A DNA stretch of 64,000 nucleotides from JAJPKK01 sp963844635 (GCA_963844635.1 CAWJPD010000002.1:310001-374000), one strand, 5' to 3'. Positions 1 through 9,123 are shown, counted from the stretch's first letter. The notes: a model not told the origin generated them from the sequence alone. Made by a program: numbers and translations.

Positions 1-726
1 TTCGACCGTTTCCAGATTTCGGAAAAAACCACCTTCGACCGCAGCCTGTGGGAGCCGTCTTCGCTGACCGACGACACGACTTCCAGCAATGCTGATCGCA
101 ATTTCGATCAGTATGGCGAGGTTGTGCGGGGCAGCTACGACCTCTTCCCCGGTGTCCGACCATACGTCGAAGGAGATATCGACACACGGGTGTACGATCT
201 TCCGATCGACCGTACCGGGGTCAACCGCGATTCCGTCGGTACCAGCGTCAAGGTTGGTACAACCGTCGATTTGTCCGGTCGACTCACCGGCACCGTCGCA
301 GTCGGCGAGACGGAGCGGACCTACAAGGATCCGACGCTGCCCACCGTCAAGGGTCCAACCCTTGATGCCTCACTCGCCTACGCGGCGACCTCGCTGACCA
401 GCCTCAAATTCGTCGCAACAACACTCACCGGCGAACTTATCGTGCCTGGTGCCTCGGGAGTTCTGACCCATAACATCGGCTTCGAGCTTGACCATGATTT
501 CCGCCGCTGGCTGACGGGTGCCCTTAAACTGGGCTACGGAACCGATAATTACGTTGGCATCGACCGTTTCGATAAGCGCTACGTGGCCGGAGCCTCGCTG
601 ATTTACCGGATGTCCCGATCCGTCCAGGTCAGGGGCGAGTACCGTCATGAATGGTTGCGCTCGACCATGAGCGAGTTCGATTACGATGCAAACATCGCGC
701 TGCTCACGGTCCGCGTGCAGCGCTGA
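1..726 (+). CDS. Outer membrane beta-barrel protein, 3' part
   Basis: The frame is open from base 1, so the N-terminus lies outside the window; 241 residues remain. They show alternating polar/hydrophobic strands with many Tyr, Thr and Asp residues (for example VRGSYDLFPGVRPYVEGD, GFELDHDFRRWLTGALKLGY and the final EYRHEWLRS...TVRVQR strand), as in putative porins of the BBP2 beta-barrel family common in Bradyrhizobium-like bacteria. Location would be the outer membrane. The C-terminus is Arg rather than the usual Phe. It converges with the pirin gene, separated by a hairpin repeat. The family call is by resemblance; substrate is unknown. Confidence 0.65.
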   Translation, partial: FDRFQISEKTTFDRSLWEPSSLTDDTTSSNADRNFDQYGEVVRGSYDLFPGVRPYVEGDIDTRVYDLPIDRTGVNRDSVGTSVKVGTTVDLSGRLTGTVAVGETERTYKDPTLPTVKGPTLDASLAYAATSLTSLKFVATTLTGELIVPGASGVLTHNIGFELDHDFRRWLTGALKLGYGTDNYVGIDRFDKRYVAGASLIYRMSRSVQVRGEYRHEWLRSTMSEFDYDANIALLTVRVQR

Positions 727-761
727 CGTTTTTATACGTGAACCGATTGATTGGGCGACGC

Positions 762-838
762 GTAGGATGGGTTGAGCGAAAGCGAAATCCATCGAGACCG
801 ATAAAGGATCGGATTTGCAAGAACTCAACCCATCCTAC
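762..838. repeat. GTAGGATGGG-type inverted repeat (family R3)
   Basis: A 15-bp arm, GTAGGATGGGTTGAG at 762-776, is repeated in exact inversion at 824-838 around a 47-bp centre containing AGCGAAATCCATC. It lies between two convergent genes, so it could act as a transcript-end hairpin. Related elements occur at 15607-15771, and more weakly at 41242-41333 and 59629-59757. Confidence 0.75.
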
Positions 839-876
839 GGACCTACGACGTGAAAGACCCTTCGGCCAATCATCCA

Positions 877-1785
877 TCATTGATGCCGGATGAAGGTGCC
901 GTTGTTGAGTTCGTTCACGGCCTGCACAAGTTCGGCCTTGGTGTTCATCACGATCGGCCCGTACCAGGCGACCGGCTCACGGATGGGTCGACCGGATACC
1001 AGCAGGAAGCGGATGCCCTCCTCGCCAGCCTGGACCGTCACCTCGTCACCACGGTCGAACAGCACGAGAGACCGGTTTCCGGTGCGCTCCCGTACCAAGG
1101 TTTCCCCGCTCGCGGATTCCCGTTCCGTTAAAACGCCGAACGCGTCCGAGGCGCCGCCAAAGGTGCCAGCGCCGTCAAAAACATAGGCGAAAGCGTGCCG
1201 CTCCGTCTCAATCGGCAGCGTCTTGCGTTTTCCGGGCGGCACAGAAATATCGAAATAGCGGGGCTCCGCAGCCGTGCCGTCGACGGGACCTCGCTTGCCC
1301 CACAACGCGCCGCAGACGATTCGCACGATGGTGCCGTCATCTTCGACAAGGGCAGGAATTTCCGCGGCAGGAATGTCCTGATAGCGCGGCGCGGTCATCT
1401 TGAGCTGCGAAGGCAGGTTCGCCCATAGCTGGAAGCCATGCATGCGGCCACGCGCGTCGCCCTGCGGCATTTCCTGATGCATGATTTCGCTGCCGGCCGT
1501 CATCCACTGCACGTCGCCGGCGCCAAGGTTGCCCTTGTTGCCAAGGCTGTCGGCGTGCTCGACGGTCCCGGCCAGCACGTAGGTGATGGTCTCGATGCCG
1601 CGATGCGGATGCCACGGAAAGCCGGCGCGATAGTCGTCGGGCCGATCGTTGCGAAAATCGTCGAGCAGCAGGAACGGATCGAAATCGTCGGTCGCGCCGA
1701 ACCCGAAGGCGCGGTTGAGTTTGACGCCGGCACCTTCAATGGTCGGCATCGAGGTGACGATCCGTTTGACCGGGCGAATGGACAT
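877..1785 (-). CDS. Pirin family protein (bicupin)
   Basis: 302 residues. The N-terminal cupin carries the pirin metal-site signature HPHRGIETITYV followed by the second-motif segment MHQEMP, and HGFQLWANLP is also typical. Pirins are cytosolic metal-binding bicupins, some with quercetinase activity; the physiological role here is unknown. The frame extends further upstream, but ATG at 1785 was chosen because GGAG lies 7 nt before it and family homology begins at MSIRPVKRI. The gene is divergent from the EF-G paralogue and convergent with the beta-barrel gene. Confidence 0.88.
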   Translation of the reverse strand: MSIRPVKRIVTSMPTIEGAGVKLNRAFGFGATDDFDPFLLLDDFRNDRPDDYRAGFPWHPHRGIETITYVLAGTVEHADSLGNKGNLGAGDVQWMTAGSEIMHQEMPQGDARGRMHGFQLWANLPSQLKMTAPRYQDIPAAEIPALVEDDGTIVRIVCGALWGKRGPVDGTAAEPRYFDISVPPGKRKTLPIETERHAFAYVFDGAGTFGGASDAFGVLTERESASGETLVRERTGNRSLVLFDRGDEVTVQAGEEGIRFLLVSGRPIREPVAWYGPIVMNTKAELVQAVNELNNGTFIRHQ

Positions 1786-2006
1786 TTTAAACTCCAATGT
1801 GCGTGACCCTATGTAGGTACGCCGCGGGCTTCGGTCGAGGGCTGGCTTGCGGCGATTGCCGGTCTCCGTGCAACGGATGGGCAAAGGAAATCGCGCTCGA
1901 AGGCGGTCGCAAACGGTCAAAATGCGCCCTTGCCAATCCCCCCATCGGCCTGAAACGATGGACCATCAAGGGCGGGAGCTCGAACACAACATCGCGGGAG
2001 GCAGTG

Positions 2007-4055
2007 ATGGCGGACAAGGACGGCGGCCCGAGAGGTCCTAGATGCATTGCACTGGTCGGTCCGTTTCAAAGCGGCAAGACCACGCTGCTCGAAGCGATTC
2101 TCGCGCGCACCGGCGCAATCCAACGCCAGGGCACCGTCGAAGCCGGGACGACCGTCGGCGACGCCAGCCCGGAGGCGCGCCATCACAAGATGAGCGTCGA
2201 GATAACCGTCGCGACCGCGAATTTCATGGGGGATGACTATACTTTCCTGGACTGCCCGGGTTCGGTCGAATTCGTTCACGACATGCGCGCCGCACTGCCG
2301 GCCGTCGATGCTGCAATCGTCGTGTGCGAAGCCGACGACCGCAAAGTGGCCCAGCTTCAGCTCATCATGCGCGAGCTTGAAGAACACAAGGTTCCTCGGA
2401 TCCTTTTCCTCAACAAGATTGACAAGACCGAGACGCAGGTGCGCGACAGCATCAAGCTGCTTCAGCCTGCCTCGCGCGCACCGCTGCTGCTGCGCCAGAT
2501 CCCGCTCTCGCAAACCAATGGCGTGACCGGCTTTGTCGATCTCGCCCTGGAACGCGCCTATGCCTACAGGGAGCAGGGACCTTCCGAGCTGATCAAGCTC
2601 GAAGGCAACGACCTCGAGACCGAGAAGGCCGCCCGCTTCTCCATGCTGGAGACACTCGCCGATCACGATGACGCGTTGATGGAGCAGCTGCTCGCGGATG
2701 AAGCACCCCCTCCCGATCGTGTTTTCGAGGACTTGAGGCGGGAATTCCGCGACGGTCTGGTTTGCCCGGTGCTGATCGGCATCGCGACCCGCAGCAGCGG
2801 CGTGCTGCGACTGATGAAGGCACTGCGTCATGAATTGCCGGGCGTGGAAGCGACGGCCCAGCGGCTTGGCGTCAAGAGCAGCGGCGAGGCCGTCGCCATT
2901 GTGTTGAAGACCTATCACACCACTCATGGCGGCAAACTCTCGGTCGCGCGGGTGCTCGCCGGCCCGGTCGGCGACGGCGTCACATTGAGTTCGCCGGCCA
3001 CCGAAGCGGGTCGCGTGTCGGGCGTGTTCAAGCAACTCGGACAGTCGACGGAAAAGCGTGGCGCCGCGAGCGCCGGCGAAACCGTGGCACTCGGCAAACT
3101 TGATGGAGCACGGACAGGAGATACGCTGTCGTCCGGCAAGCAGGCTCACGCTGCGGTCGCCGAGGTGAAGCCTTATCCAGGCGTGCTCGCCATCGCGATC
3201 TCGGCCAAGGAACGCAAGGATGACGTGAAGCTCGGCCTCGCCCTGACCAAGCTGCTCGAAGAAGACCCCTCGCTCACGGTGGTGCACAATCCCGAGACCC
3301 ACGAAGTCGTCGTCTGGGGCCAGGGCGAAATGCATTTGCGCGTTGCCACCGAACGGCTCGCCGAACGTTTCGGCATTGCCATCGAGCGCCGTCGACCCAC
3401 CGTCGGCTATCGCGAAACCGTCAAGCGTCCCATCCAGCAGCGCGGCCGTCACAAGAAGCAGTCCGGCGGCCACGGTCAATTCGGCGATGTCGTTCTCGAT
3501 ATCAAGCCGCAGCCGCGCAATGCCGGCTTCGTGTTCGAAGAGAAGATCACGGGCGGCGTGGTTCCCCGCAACTACATCCCCTCCGTCGAAGAAGGCGTGA
3601 TCGACGCCCTCAAGCAGGGGCCGCTCGGCTTTCCGGTCGTGGACATTTCGGTGACGCTGGTCGACGGTTCCTATCACGCGGTCGATTCGTCCGACATGGC
3701 ATTCCGCATCGCCGGACGCATCGGTGTCACCGAGGCATTGCCGCAATGCCAGCCGGTACTGCTGGAGCCGATCCACCTCGTCGAGATCGCCTGTCCGTCG
3801 GAAGCGTCGGCCAAGATCAACGCCATCCTGTCCGGCCGGCGCGGTCAGATACTAGGCTTCGACACCCGCGAGGGTTGGGAAGGCTGGGATGTGGTTCGCG
3901 CGATGATGCCGGAAACCGAAATCGGCGACCTCATCATCGAGGTGCGATCGGCGACGGCGGGCGTCGGCAGCTTTACCTACAAGTTCGATCATATGGCGGA
4001 ACTGACCGGTAAGACCGCCGACCAGATCGTCGCCGCAAAGCGCGCCGCGGAGTGA
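2007..4055 (+). CDS. EF-G-like translational GTPase (paralogue)
   Basis: 682 residues, with EF-G domain order: GTPase (P-loop GPFQSGKT at 18-25, NKID at 136-139), domain II, then the C-terminal ribosome-binding domains (RGHKKQSGGHGQFGDVV-type domain IV start). It is not the canonical fusA in an str operon. G3 reads DCPGSVEF, so the catalytic His of DTPGHVDF is Ser86, and the switch-I RGITI motif is replaced by MSVEITVA. These features fit the EF-G-II/paralogue group, whose function is unclear (recycling or stress roles have been suggested for relatives). ATG 2007 was preferred over upstream starts because GGGAGG precedes it. Monocistronic. Confidence 0.85.
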   Translation: MADKDGGPRGPRCIALVGPFQSGKTTLLEAILARTGAIQRQGTVEAGTTVGDASPEARHHKMSVEITVATANFMGDDYTFLDCPGSVEFVHDMRAALPAVDAAIVVCEADDRKVAQLQLIMRELEEHKVPRILFLNKIDKTETQVRDSIKLLQPASRAPLLLRQIPLSQTNGVTGFVDLALERAYAYREQGPSELIKLEGNDLETEKAARFSMLETLADHDDALMEQLLADEAPPPDRVFEDLRREFRDGLVCPVLIGIATRSSGVLRLMKALRHELPGVEATAQRLGVKSSGEAVAIVLKTYHTTHGGKLSVARVLAGPVGDGVTLSSPATEAGRVSGVFKQLGQSTEKRGAASAGETVALGKLDGARTGDTLSSGKQAHAAVAEVKPYPGVLAIAISAKERKDDVKLGLALTKLLEEDPSLTVVHNPETHEVVVWGQGEMHLRVATERLAERFGIAIERRRPTVGYRETVKRPIQQRGRHKKQSGGHGQFGDVVLDIKPQPRNAGFVFEEKITGGVVPRNYIPSVEEGVIDALKQGPLGFPVVDISVTLVDGSYHAVDSSDMAFRIAGRIGVTEALPQCQPVLLEPIHLVEIACPSEASAKINAILSGRRGQILGFDTREGWEGWDVVRAMMPETEIGDLIIEVRSATAGVGSFTYKFDHMAELTGKTADQIVAAKRAAE

Positions 4056-4115
4056 CGACTGCCGGATTGCCGACCGGAACTGCCGATCGTGATACCCATC
4101 GGACCTTGATCGGCG

Positions 4116-4874
4116 TCAGCCGGCAGCCGCGATCGGTGCAGACGGACGGGCCGCCTGGAGACTCGCGGCGATCTCGGTCGCCGCATCGAGGTAATCGTTC
4201 CAGATCGCTTTCGCCCCGATCTCGCCGATCAGGAGACGGTGTGCCACGCGCTCGCGATCGGTAAGGCGCGGCGCGAGCGGCAGCGGCCGCCGGGGTGCAG
4301 CGGCAACGGACAGGGCCGATGTCACCAGGGTCGTCGCGGCAACAACGAAGCCGAGCTGCGCCTGGCGGGCATCGATCAGTTCGAGATAGACCTCCGCCAA
4401 GAGCTCGGCATCGAGCAGGGCGCCGTGCCTGGTCCGGCGGCTATTGTCGATACCGAGACGAAGACACAGATCGTCGAGCCAATTCGGACTGCCCGGGAAC
4501 TTGCGTCGCGCCAACAGCAACGTGTCGACCAGCCGGTCACGCGGAAGATTTGGCCTGTTCGCGCGCTCAAGCTCGGCATTGACAAAAGCAAGATCGAAGG
4601 TCGCGTTATGCGCGACGAGCGCCGCGTCCCCAACGAAGTCCAGGAGATCACTCGCGATCTCGCAAAAGGCGGGGTGAGCCTTGAGGAATTCGTAGGAGAG
4701 GCCGTGGACCGCAAACGCCTCTTCCGGCACCTCGCGTTCCGGATTGACGTAGCGATGGAAGGTCTGGCCGGTTGGAAACCGGTTGACGATCTCGATGCAG
4801 CCAATTTCGACCAGCCGATGACCCTGGTAGGGATCCAAGCCGGTCGTTTCCGTATCGAAAACGATTTCCCGCAT
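4116..4874 (-). CDS. dnaQ: DNA polymerase III epsilon subunit
   Basis: 252 residues. This is the 3'-5' proofreading exonuclease of the replicative polymerase. All DEDDh motifs are visible: ExoI FDTETTG (D7, E9), ExoII HNATFDLAFVNAEL and ExoIII HGALLDAELLAEVYL. Length matches the alphaproteobacterial family (about 230-250). It sits 49 bp downstream of coaE on the same strand, as in the usual maf-(aroE)-coaE-dnaQ order. The C-terminal ~60 residues are Ala/Arg-rich and probably carry the alpha-subunit-binding tail. Confidence 0.95.
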   Translation of the reverse strand: MREIVFDTETTGLDPYQGHRLVEIGCIEIVNRFPTGQTFHRYVNPEREVPEEAFAVHGLSYEFLKAHPAFCEIASDLLDFVGDAALVAHNATFDLAFVNAELERANRPNLPRDRLVDTLLLARRKFPGSPNWLDDLCLRLGIDNSRRTRHGALLDAELLAEVYLELIDARQAQLGFVVAATTLVTSALSVAAAPRRPLPLAPRLTDRERVAHRLLIGEIGAKAIWNDYLDAATEIAASLQAARPSAPIAAAG

Positions 4875-4922
4875 CGCAGCTTTACGTCCAGCGTCCAGAG
4901 GCGGCAGCAGCAGTTACCAAGC

Positions 4923-5535
4923 TCAAGCAGGATGGCACCGGCGGCGAATCGGCAACTCTGCCACCGCGCGCAGAATGGCATGGACCTGGGCCCGGGTGGA
5001 ATCGAAGCTGCCGGACGTATCCACGACAAAATCAGCGCGCCGGCGTTTCTCCGCATCGGGCACCTGTTTTGCAAGCAAAGCTTGAAATTTCTCTTCGGTC
5101 ATGCCGCTGCGGCGAAAGGCCCGCTCGCGCTGAAATCTCGGCCGGCGCCGACACGACGATGACCGCATCGACGCGCTGCTCGCTGCCGGTCTCGAACAGC
5201 AGCGGAATGTCGAGTACGGCCATCGACGCGCCCGATTGGTCGGCCGCTGCAAGGAACCGCTCCTCTTCGCGCCTGACCAGCGGGTGAACGATGGCTTCCA
5301 GGCGCCGAAGTGCCGCGTCGTCGCCGAGAACGCGCCTCGCGAGCGCGTCGCGGTCGACGACTCGACCATCAGTCGTTCCGGGGAACGCGGCTTCGAGCGC
5401 GGGCGCCGCTTCACCCGCGTAAAGGTGATGCACGGCAACGTCGGCGTCGTGGACCGGCACGCCGGCCTCGCCAAAAAATTGCGCCACGGTGGATTTTCCC
5501 ATGGCAAGCGAGCCGGTGAGGCCGATGATCAGCAT
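4923..5535 (-). CDS. coaE: Dephospho-CoA kinase (frameshifted)
   Basis: Last step of coenzyme A synthesis: phosphorylates the ribose 3'-OH of dephospho-CoA. The N-terminal frame starts MLIIGLTGSLAMGKST (P-loop) and runs to VSAPAEI; the conserved continuation QRERAFRRSGMTEEKF...RRRADFVVDTSG is in the next frame. Removing one base from GAAATC at 5132-5137 restores EIQRER and a 203-residue protein, the normal length. Because coaE is essential, a sequence error is more likely than a real mutation. ATG 5535 is chosen over an upstream in-frame ATG at 5550 because the Rossmann strand begins there. It is followed by dnaQ; aroE, usually between maf and coaE, is absent. Confidence 0.88.
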
Positions 5536-5556
5536 GGACCATGATCCCAAGACGAT

Positions 5557-5694
5557 CGTTCAGCTTGAACCGCCTCCCGCTCGATTATCATTTGCTTTGC
5601 GCATCCGTCGCGGACTGCGCTCGACGACGGGTGCGCGGTGATTTTGCGCATGATCTTGTCCGAAAAGTCTGCAACTTTACGGGATCATGCGCTA
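5557..5694. repeat. Palindromic intergenic repeat R1, long form
   Basis: Reads from a GTTCAGCTTGAA...CCCGCTC end, through an inner palindrome GCGCATCCGTCG/CGACGGGTGCGC, to the core hairpin CGCATGATCTTGTCCGAAAAG...GGATCATGCGCTA, here described in pieces. It occupies the coaE-maf gap where aroE is expected. Members of this family recur about 17 times in the window. Confidence 0.75.
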
Positions 5695-5788
5695 AACCGC
5701 GGCAGCGGCCTACCATATCCGATTGTGATTATTCCGCGAGAGCGCCATGCCGCCTCAGAAAGGCGAGCAATGGCAGCAGTGGCAAGCC

Positions 5789-6343
5789 CTAAATCGTGAA
5801 ATGGTCTCCGTCGACGCGTTCGAACAAGTGAACGCCGAGCCGCTCCAGCTGATAGCAGCCGACGCTGGCAAGTACGGCATCACCGGCGGCATCCAGATAC
5901 GCTTCAAGAAAAGTCGGTGACAGGATGCGCATCGTCAGCGCCGCATCTTCGACATGGCGGAACAGCAGCCGCTCGTTGCACGCCACCGCTACCGCCGCGT
6001 GCAGCCGATGCGTCATTCCCGACAGCGCCGCAAGCTGATGCCGCGCCGCATCGCGATCATTCGGCTTGTCGAAACGGCCTTGCGCGAGCGACAAGGTCTG
6101 GTCGGCACCGATGACAAGCCGGTCGGGATGCCGCCGGGCGACGGCGCTTGCCTTCTCGCCCGCGAGAAAGAGTGCCGCCGCTGCAGGATCGAGCGGCCCC
6201 GCACGGGCTTCCAGCTTCCGCTCGTCGAGATCCGGCACATCGACCTCGACCGGAATGCCAGCGTTCTGCAGCATCATGCGGCGAGGCGCGCTGCGCGAAG
6301 CCAGCACAATGGATTCCGCAGCCCGCCATAAGCCCATCGTCAT
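5789..6343 (-). CDS. maf: Maf-like nucleotide pyrophosphatase, C-terminus cut by TAG
   Basis: Maf proteins hydrolyse non-canonical or modified nucleoside triphosphates. 184 residues are present; the family signature is seen in LASRSAPRRMML, VIGADQTLSL and ERVDGDHFTI. A TAG codon (5789-5791) follows directly, yet the same frame continues with GLPLLPLLAFLRRHGALAE before a TAA at 5729-5731, which is exactly the usual Maf C-terminus. The TAG therefore removes about 19 residues, through a TTG-to-TAG change or a sequence error. The start ATG overlaps the ppsR stop (ATGA at 6340-6343), implying translational coupling. Confidence 0.88.
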   Translation of the reverse strand: MTMGLWRAAESIVLASRSAPRRMMLQNAGIPVEVDVPDLDERKLEARAGPLDPAAAALFLAGEKASAVARRHPDRLVIGADQTLSLAQGRFDKPNDRDAARHQLAALSGMTHRLHAAVAVACNERLLFRHVEDAALTMRILSPTFLEAYLDAAGDAVLASVGCYQLERLGVHLFERVDGDHFTI

Positions 6344-7180
6344 TCGACCGGCAACCGCCGCCGCTCCGCGAGCAGCGCCATAATGGCCGACGCGGTTTCT
6401 TCAATCGAGCGCCGGGTCACGTCTATCAGTGGCCAATTGTGCTTCTGGCACAGTCGACGCGAAAACGCGACTTCCTCTGCTACCGCCTGACGATCGATAT
6501 ATTGGTCGTCGTGGCGCTGCGCGTTCAGACCGAGCAGGCGATTTTGCCTTATCTGCACAATCCGCTCGGGACTTGCGAGCAATCCGACCACCAACGGATG
6601 CCGAATCGACTCGAGTTGGGAGGGAAGCGGTACCCCGGGCACCAGCGGCACGTTCGCGGTCTTGACGCCGCGATTGGCGAGATAGATCGAGGTCGGCGTC
6701 TTTGACGTGCGCGAGACGCCCAGCAAGACGACATCGGCGCTTTCCAGCTCATCGGCGAGCTGCCCGTCATCATGCATCATCGAGTAGTTAAGGGCATCGA
6801 TGCGTTTGAAATACTCGGCATTGAGCATGTGCTGGGCGCCGACCTTATCGGTCGAACTCGGCACCGAGATAGGCTTGGAACAGGCTGAGCACCGGACCGA
6901 GGACCGACAGGCCCGGCAGACCGAGTTCGCGGCATCGCGCCTCGAGCAGCTCGATCAGGTCTCGGTCCAGCAGGGTATAAAGCACGACACCCGGCGAGTC
7001 CTCGATCGAGGCGAGGACGCGATCAAGCTGGCGCCTAGTGCGAACCGCTGGGTAGACATGCTCCACCGGAACGGCATTGACGTATTGTGCCGACGCCGCC
7101 CGAGCAACGGTGATCAGGGTCTCGCCGGTGGAATCCGAGACGAGATGAAGGTGGAAGAAGCTCGAATTGCGCAAGGTCAT
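6340..7180 (-). CDS. ppsR: Pyruvate phosphate dikinase regulatory protein (frameshifted)
   Basis: DUF299 bifunctional kinase/pyrophosphorylase that controls PEP synthase or pyruvate phosphate dikinase by Thr phosphorylation. The N-terminal frame, MTLRNSSFFHLHLVSDSTGE to YLGAE, and the C-terminal frame, STDKVGAQHMLNAEYFKRI to RRRLPVE, join if one base is removed from GAACTC at 6854-6859. This gives 279 residues, the usual length. The P-loop-like GVSRTSKTPTS is intact. It is divergent from hemE across the candidate origin and is coupled to maf by an ATGA overlap. Confidence 0.9.
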
Positions 7181-7551
7181 ATGCCGATAGTGGAGCGGCT
7201 GTGAACAATTTCAGACAAAGCCACGTCTGCGACCCGGCGGCAAGCGCTGCCCGGCAGGGGTGGCGAACGCGATCCACATGCTCACACGGCTAGCTTTGCC
7301 TGCGATCGTTTTCCACCGTTGTTGATAAAATTCCGGCAGTCCACCATCGTGTGTGGATAGGACATCGCAAGCGTTTGCTGCTCATGGCAATTCCGCAGCC
7401 AAGAGACTTGACCAAGGGTCAGCTTCACGGCAACGCACTGTGAGGATCGCGAGGCATCAAGGTGATTAACAATTCATCAACGCAATCCCATGCCCAACAA
7501 AAACATCAAAAAGATTCAAATTCTTTGTTTATAGCGAAAGCGGTTCAGGGG
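7181..7551. other. Candidate chromosomal replication origin (hemE/ppsR intergenic)
   Basis: In Caulobacter and other alphaproteobacteria the chromosomal origin lies between hemE and the DUF299 gene, the arrangement seen here. The 371 bp hold near-consensus DnaA boxes: TTATCAACA (minus, 7320-7328, 8/9), CTATCCACA (minus, 7352-7360, 8/9), TTTTCCACC (7309-7317, 7/9) and CGATCCACA (7270-7278, 7/9). A near CtrA site TTAA-N7-TCAA is at 7466-7480, and an AT-rich stretch lies at about 7465-7540. Box counts are by eye, not by scoring. Confidence 0.6.
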
Positions 7552-8592
7552 ATGCCGGAACAAACGTCATTGATCTCAAGGGTTCTTGCCGGCAACGAAA
7601 CGACACCGCCTCCCGTTTGGCTGATGCGGCAGGCTGGACGATACCTTCCCGAGTACCGCCAGATCAGGGCGAAGGTTCCCGCATTTCTCGATCTGTGCTT
7701 TACCCCGGAACTTGCAGCCGAAGTCACATTGCAGCCGATCCGGCGCTTCGGCTTCGACGCTGCCATTCTGTTTTCGGACATTCTGGTTATCCCGCACGCG
7801 CTCGGCCAAGCGGTCAGCTTTGAAGCCGGCGAAGGGCCGCGCCTTGCACCAGCCATCGAGACGGCAGGCCTCTCGGCGCTGGCGAGCGAGGTCGATCTCG
7901 AAAAACTCGAACCGGTGTTCGTGACCATCCGGCTGGTTCGCAAAGCGCTTCCGCCCAGCGTGGCGCTGCTCGGTTTTTGTGGAGCACCGTGGACAGTCGC
8001 AACGTATATGGTCGCGGGACACGGCACGGAAGACCAGGCCCCGGCCCGGCTATTCGCCTATCGGGACCCGGACGGCTTCGCCTCGCTGATTGAGCGGCTG
8101 GTGCAAGCATCGATTGCGTACCTGACGCAACAGTTCCGGGCTGGGGTCGATGCTGTGCAGCTCTTCGACAGCTGGGCCGGTATTCTCGGACCGCTTCAAT
8201 TCGATCGCTGGTGCATCGCGCCGATCGCACGGATCGTAGCCGGAGTGCGACAGAACGTGCCTTCGGCACGCTTTATAGGCTTCCCGCGCGGCGCCGGGAT
8301 GTCACTGCGGCGCTATGTCAAGGAGGCGGGCGTCGACGCCGTGGGGCTTGACTGGATGGTGGACCGCAATTTTGTGCGCAACGACATCCAGAGCCGCATC
8401 CCTATCCAGGGCAATGCCGACCCATTGGCTCTGCTCGCGGGCGGGAGTGCGCTCGACCGGGAGGTCGATGCGGTCCTGGAAGCGTTCACCGGCAAGCCGT
8501 TCATCTTCAATCTCGGGCACGGTATCCTGCCGGATACGCCACTTGCGCATGTCGAGCGGATGCTATCGCGAATTCGTGCCTCGCATGGGTGA
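7552..8592 (+). CDS. hemE: Uroporphyrinogen decarboxylase
   Basis: 346 residues. Converts uroporphyrinogen III to coproporphyrinogen III in haem synthesis. The family N-terminal signature PPVWLMRQAGRYLPEY is complete, as are the central GFCGAPWTVATYM segment and the C-terminal FNLGHGILPDTP motif. Start ATG 7552 was chosen because homology begins at about this point and the upstream 30 codons (from GTG 7462) are low-complexity and lie in the AT-rich part of the candidate origin. The SD (AGGGG) is unusually close to this ATG, so the start is somewhat uncertain. hemJ follows 9 bp after the stop. Confidence 0.95.
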   Translation: MPEQTSLISRVLAGNETTPPPVWLMRQAGRYLPEYRQIRAKVPAFLDLCFTPELAAEVTLQPIRRFGFDAAILFSDILVIPHALGQAVSFEAGEGPRLAPAIETAGLSALASEVDLEKLEPVFVTIRLVRKALPPSVALLGFCGAPWTVATYMVAGHGTEDQAPARLFAYRDPDGFASLIERLVQASIAYLTQQFRAGVDAVQLFDSWAGILGPLQFDRWCIAPIARIVAGVRQNVPSARFIGFPRGAGMSLRRYVKEAGVDAVGLDWMVDRNFVRNDIQSRIPIQGNADPLALLAGGSALDREVDAVLEAFTGKPFIFNLGHGILPDTPLAHVERMLSRIRASHG

Positions 8593-8601
8593 CGAGGCGA
8601 C

Positions 8602-9123
8602 ATGAACGCGCAGAGGCGAGGTCGCTGGGTCAGGGCCCTGACCGGCGTCTTTGCTGTTATCATCTTGGTCGCCGGGCTTGTCTTTTGGCGCCCAAGCGGC
8701 CTCTATCTTTACCTCAAAGCTTTCCATGTCATGGCGATCATCGCCTGGATGGCGGGCATGCTCTATCTGCCGCGACTTTTTGTTTACCACTGCGAAGCGG
8801 CGCCGGGATCGCAACAATCGGAGACATTCAAGGTCATGGAGCGGCGGCTATTGCGGGGAATCACCAATCCCGCGATGGTCGCGAGCTGGGCGCTCGGCCT
8901 GTGGCTCGCCTATGACGGCGGCTGGTACAATTGGCACTGGCTGCAACTCAAAGTGCTGCTCGTTCTCGCGCTTTCTACCGAGCACGGCATGCTGGCGCGG
9001 TGGACCGCCGACTTCGCTGCCGACCGCAATCAGCACAGTCAGCGCTTCTATCGGTTCATCAACGAGGTTCCGGCGGTCCTGATGATCGGCATCGTGCTTC
9101 TTGTGATCATCAAGCCGTTTTGA
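8602..9123 (+). CDS. hemJ: Protoporphyrinogen oxidase HemJ
   Basis: 173 residues with about four hydrophobic helices. HemJ is a b-haem-binding membrane enzyme that oxidises protoporphyrinogen IX to protoporphyrin IX; the family segment LKAFHVMAIIAWMAGMLYLP, with its conserved His, is present, and further conserved residues occur in PRLFVYH and ALSTEHGML. It follows hemE closely, forming a two-gene haem operon before rho. Length is slightly longer than short family members owing to an N-terminal helix. Confidence 0.9.
   Translation: MNAQRRGRWVRALTGVFAVIILVAGLVFWRPSGLYLYLKAFHVMAIIAWMAGMLYLPRLFVYHCEAAPGSQQSETFKVMERRLLRGITNPAMVASWALGLWLAYDGGWYNWHWLQLKVLLVLALSTEHGMLARWTADFAADRNQHSQRFYRFINEVPAVLMIGIVLLVIIKPF

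Noticed and set aside
1917..3776. 619-codon open frame antisense to the EF-G paralogue
   Set aside because: High-GC shadow frame; the plus strand encodes all conserved EF-G motifs, and the antisense protein has no recognisable domain.
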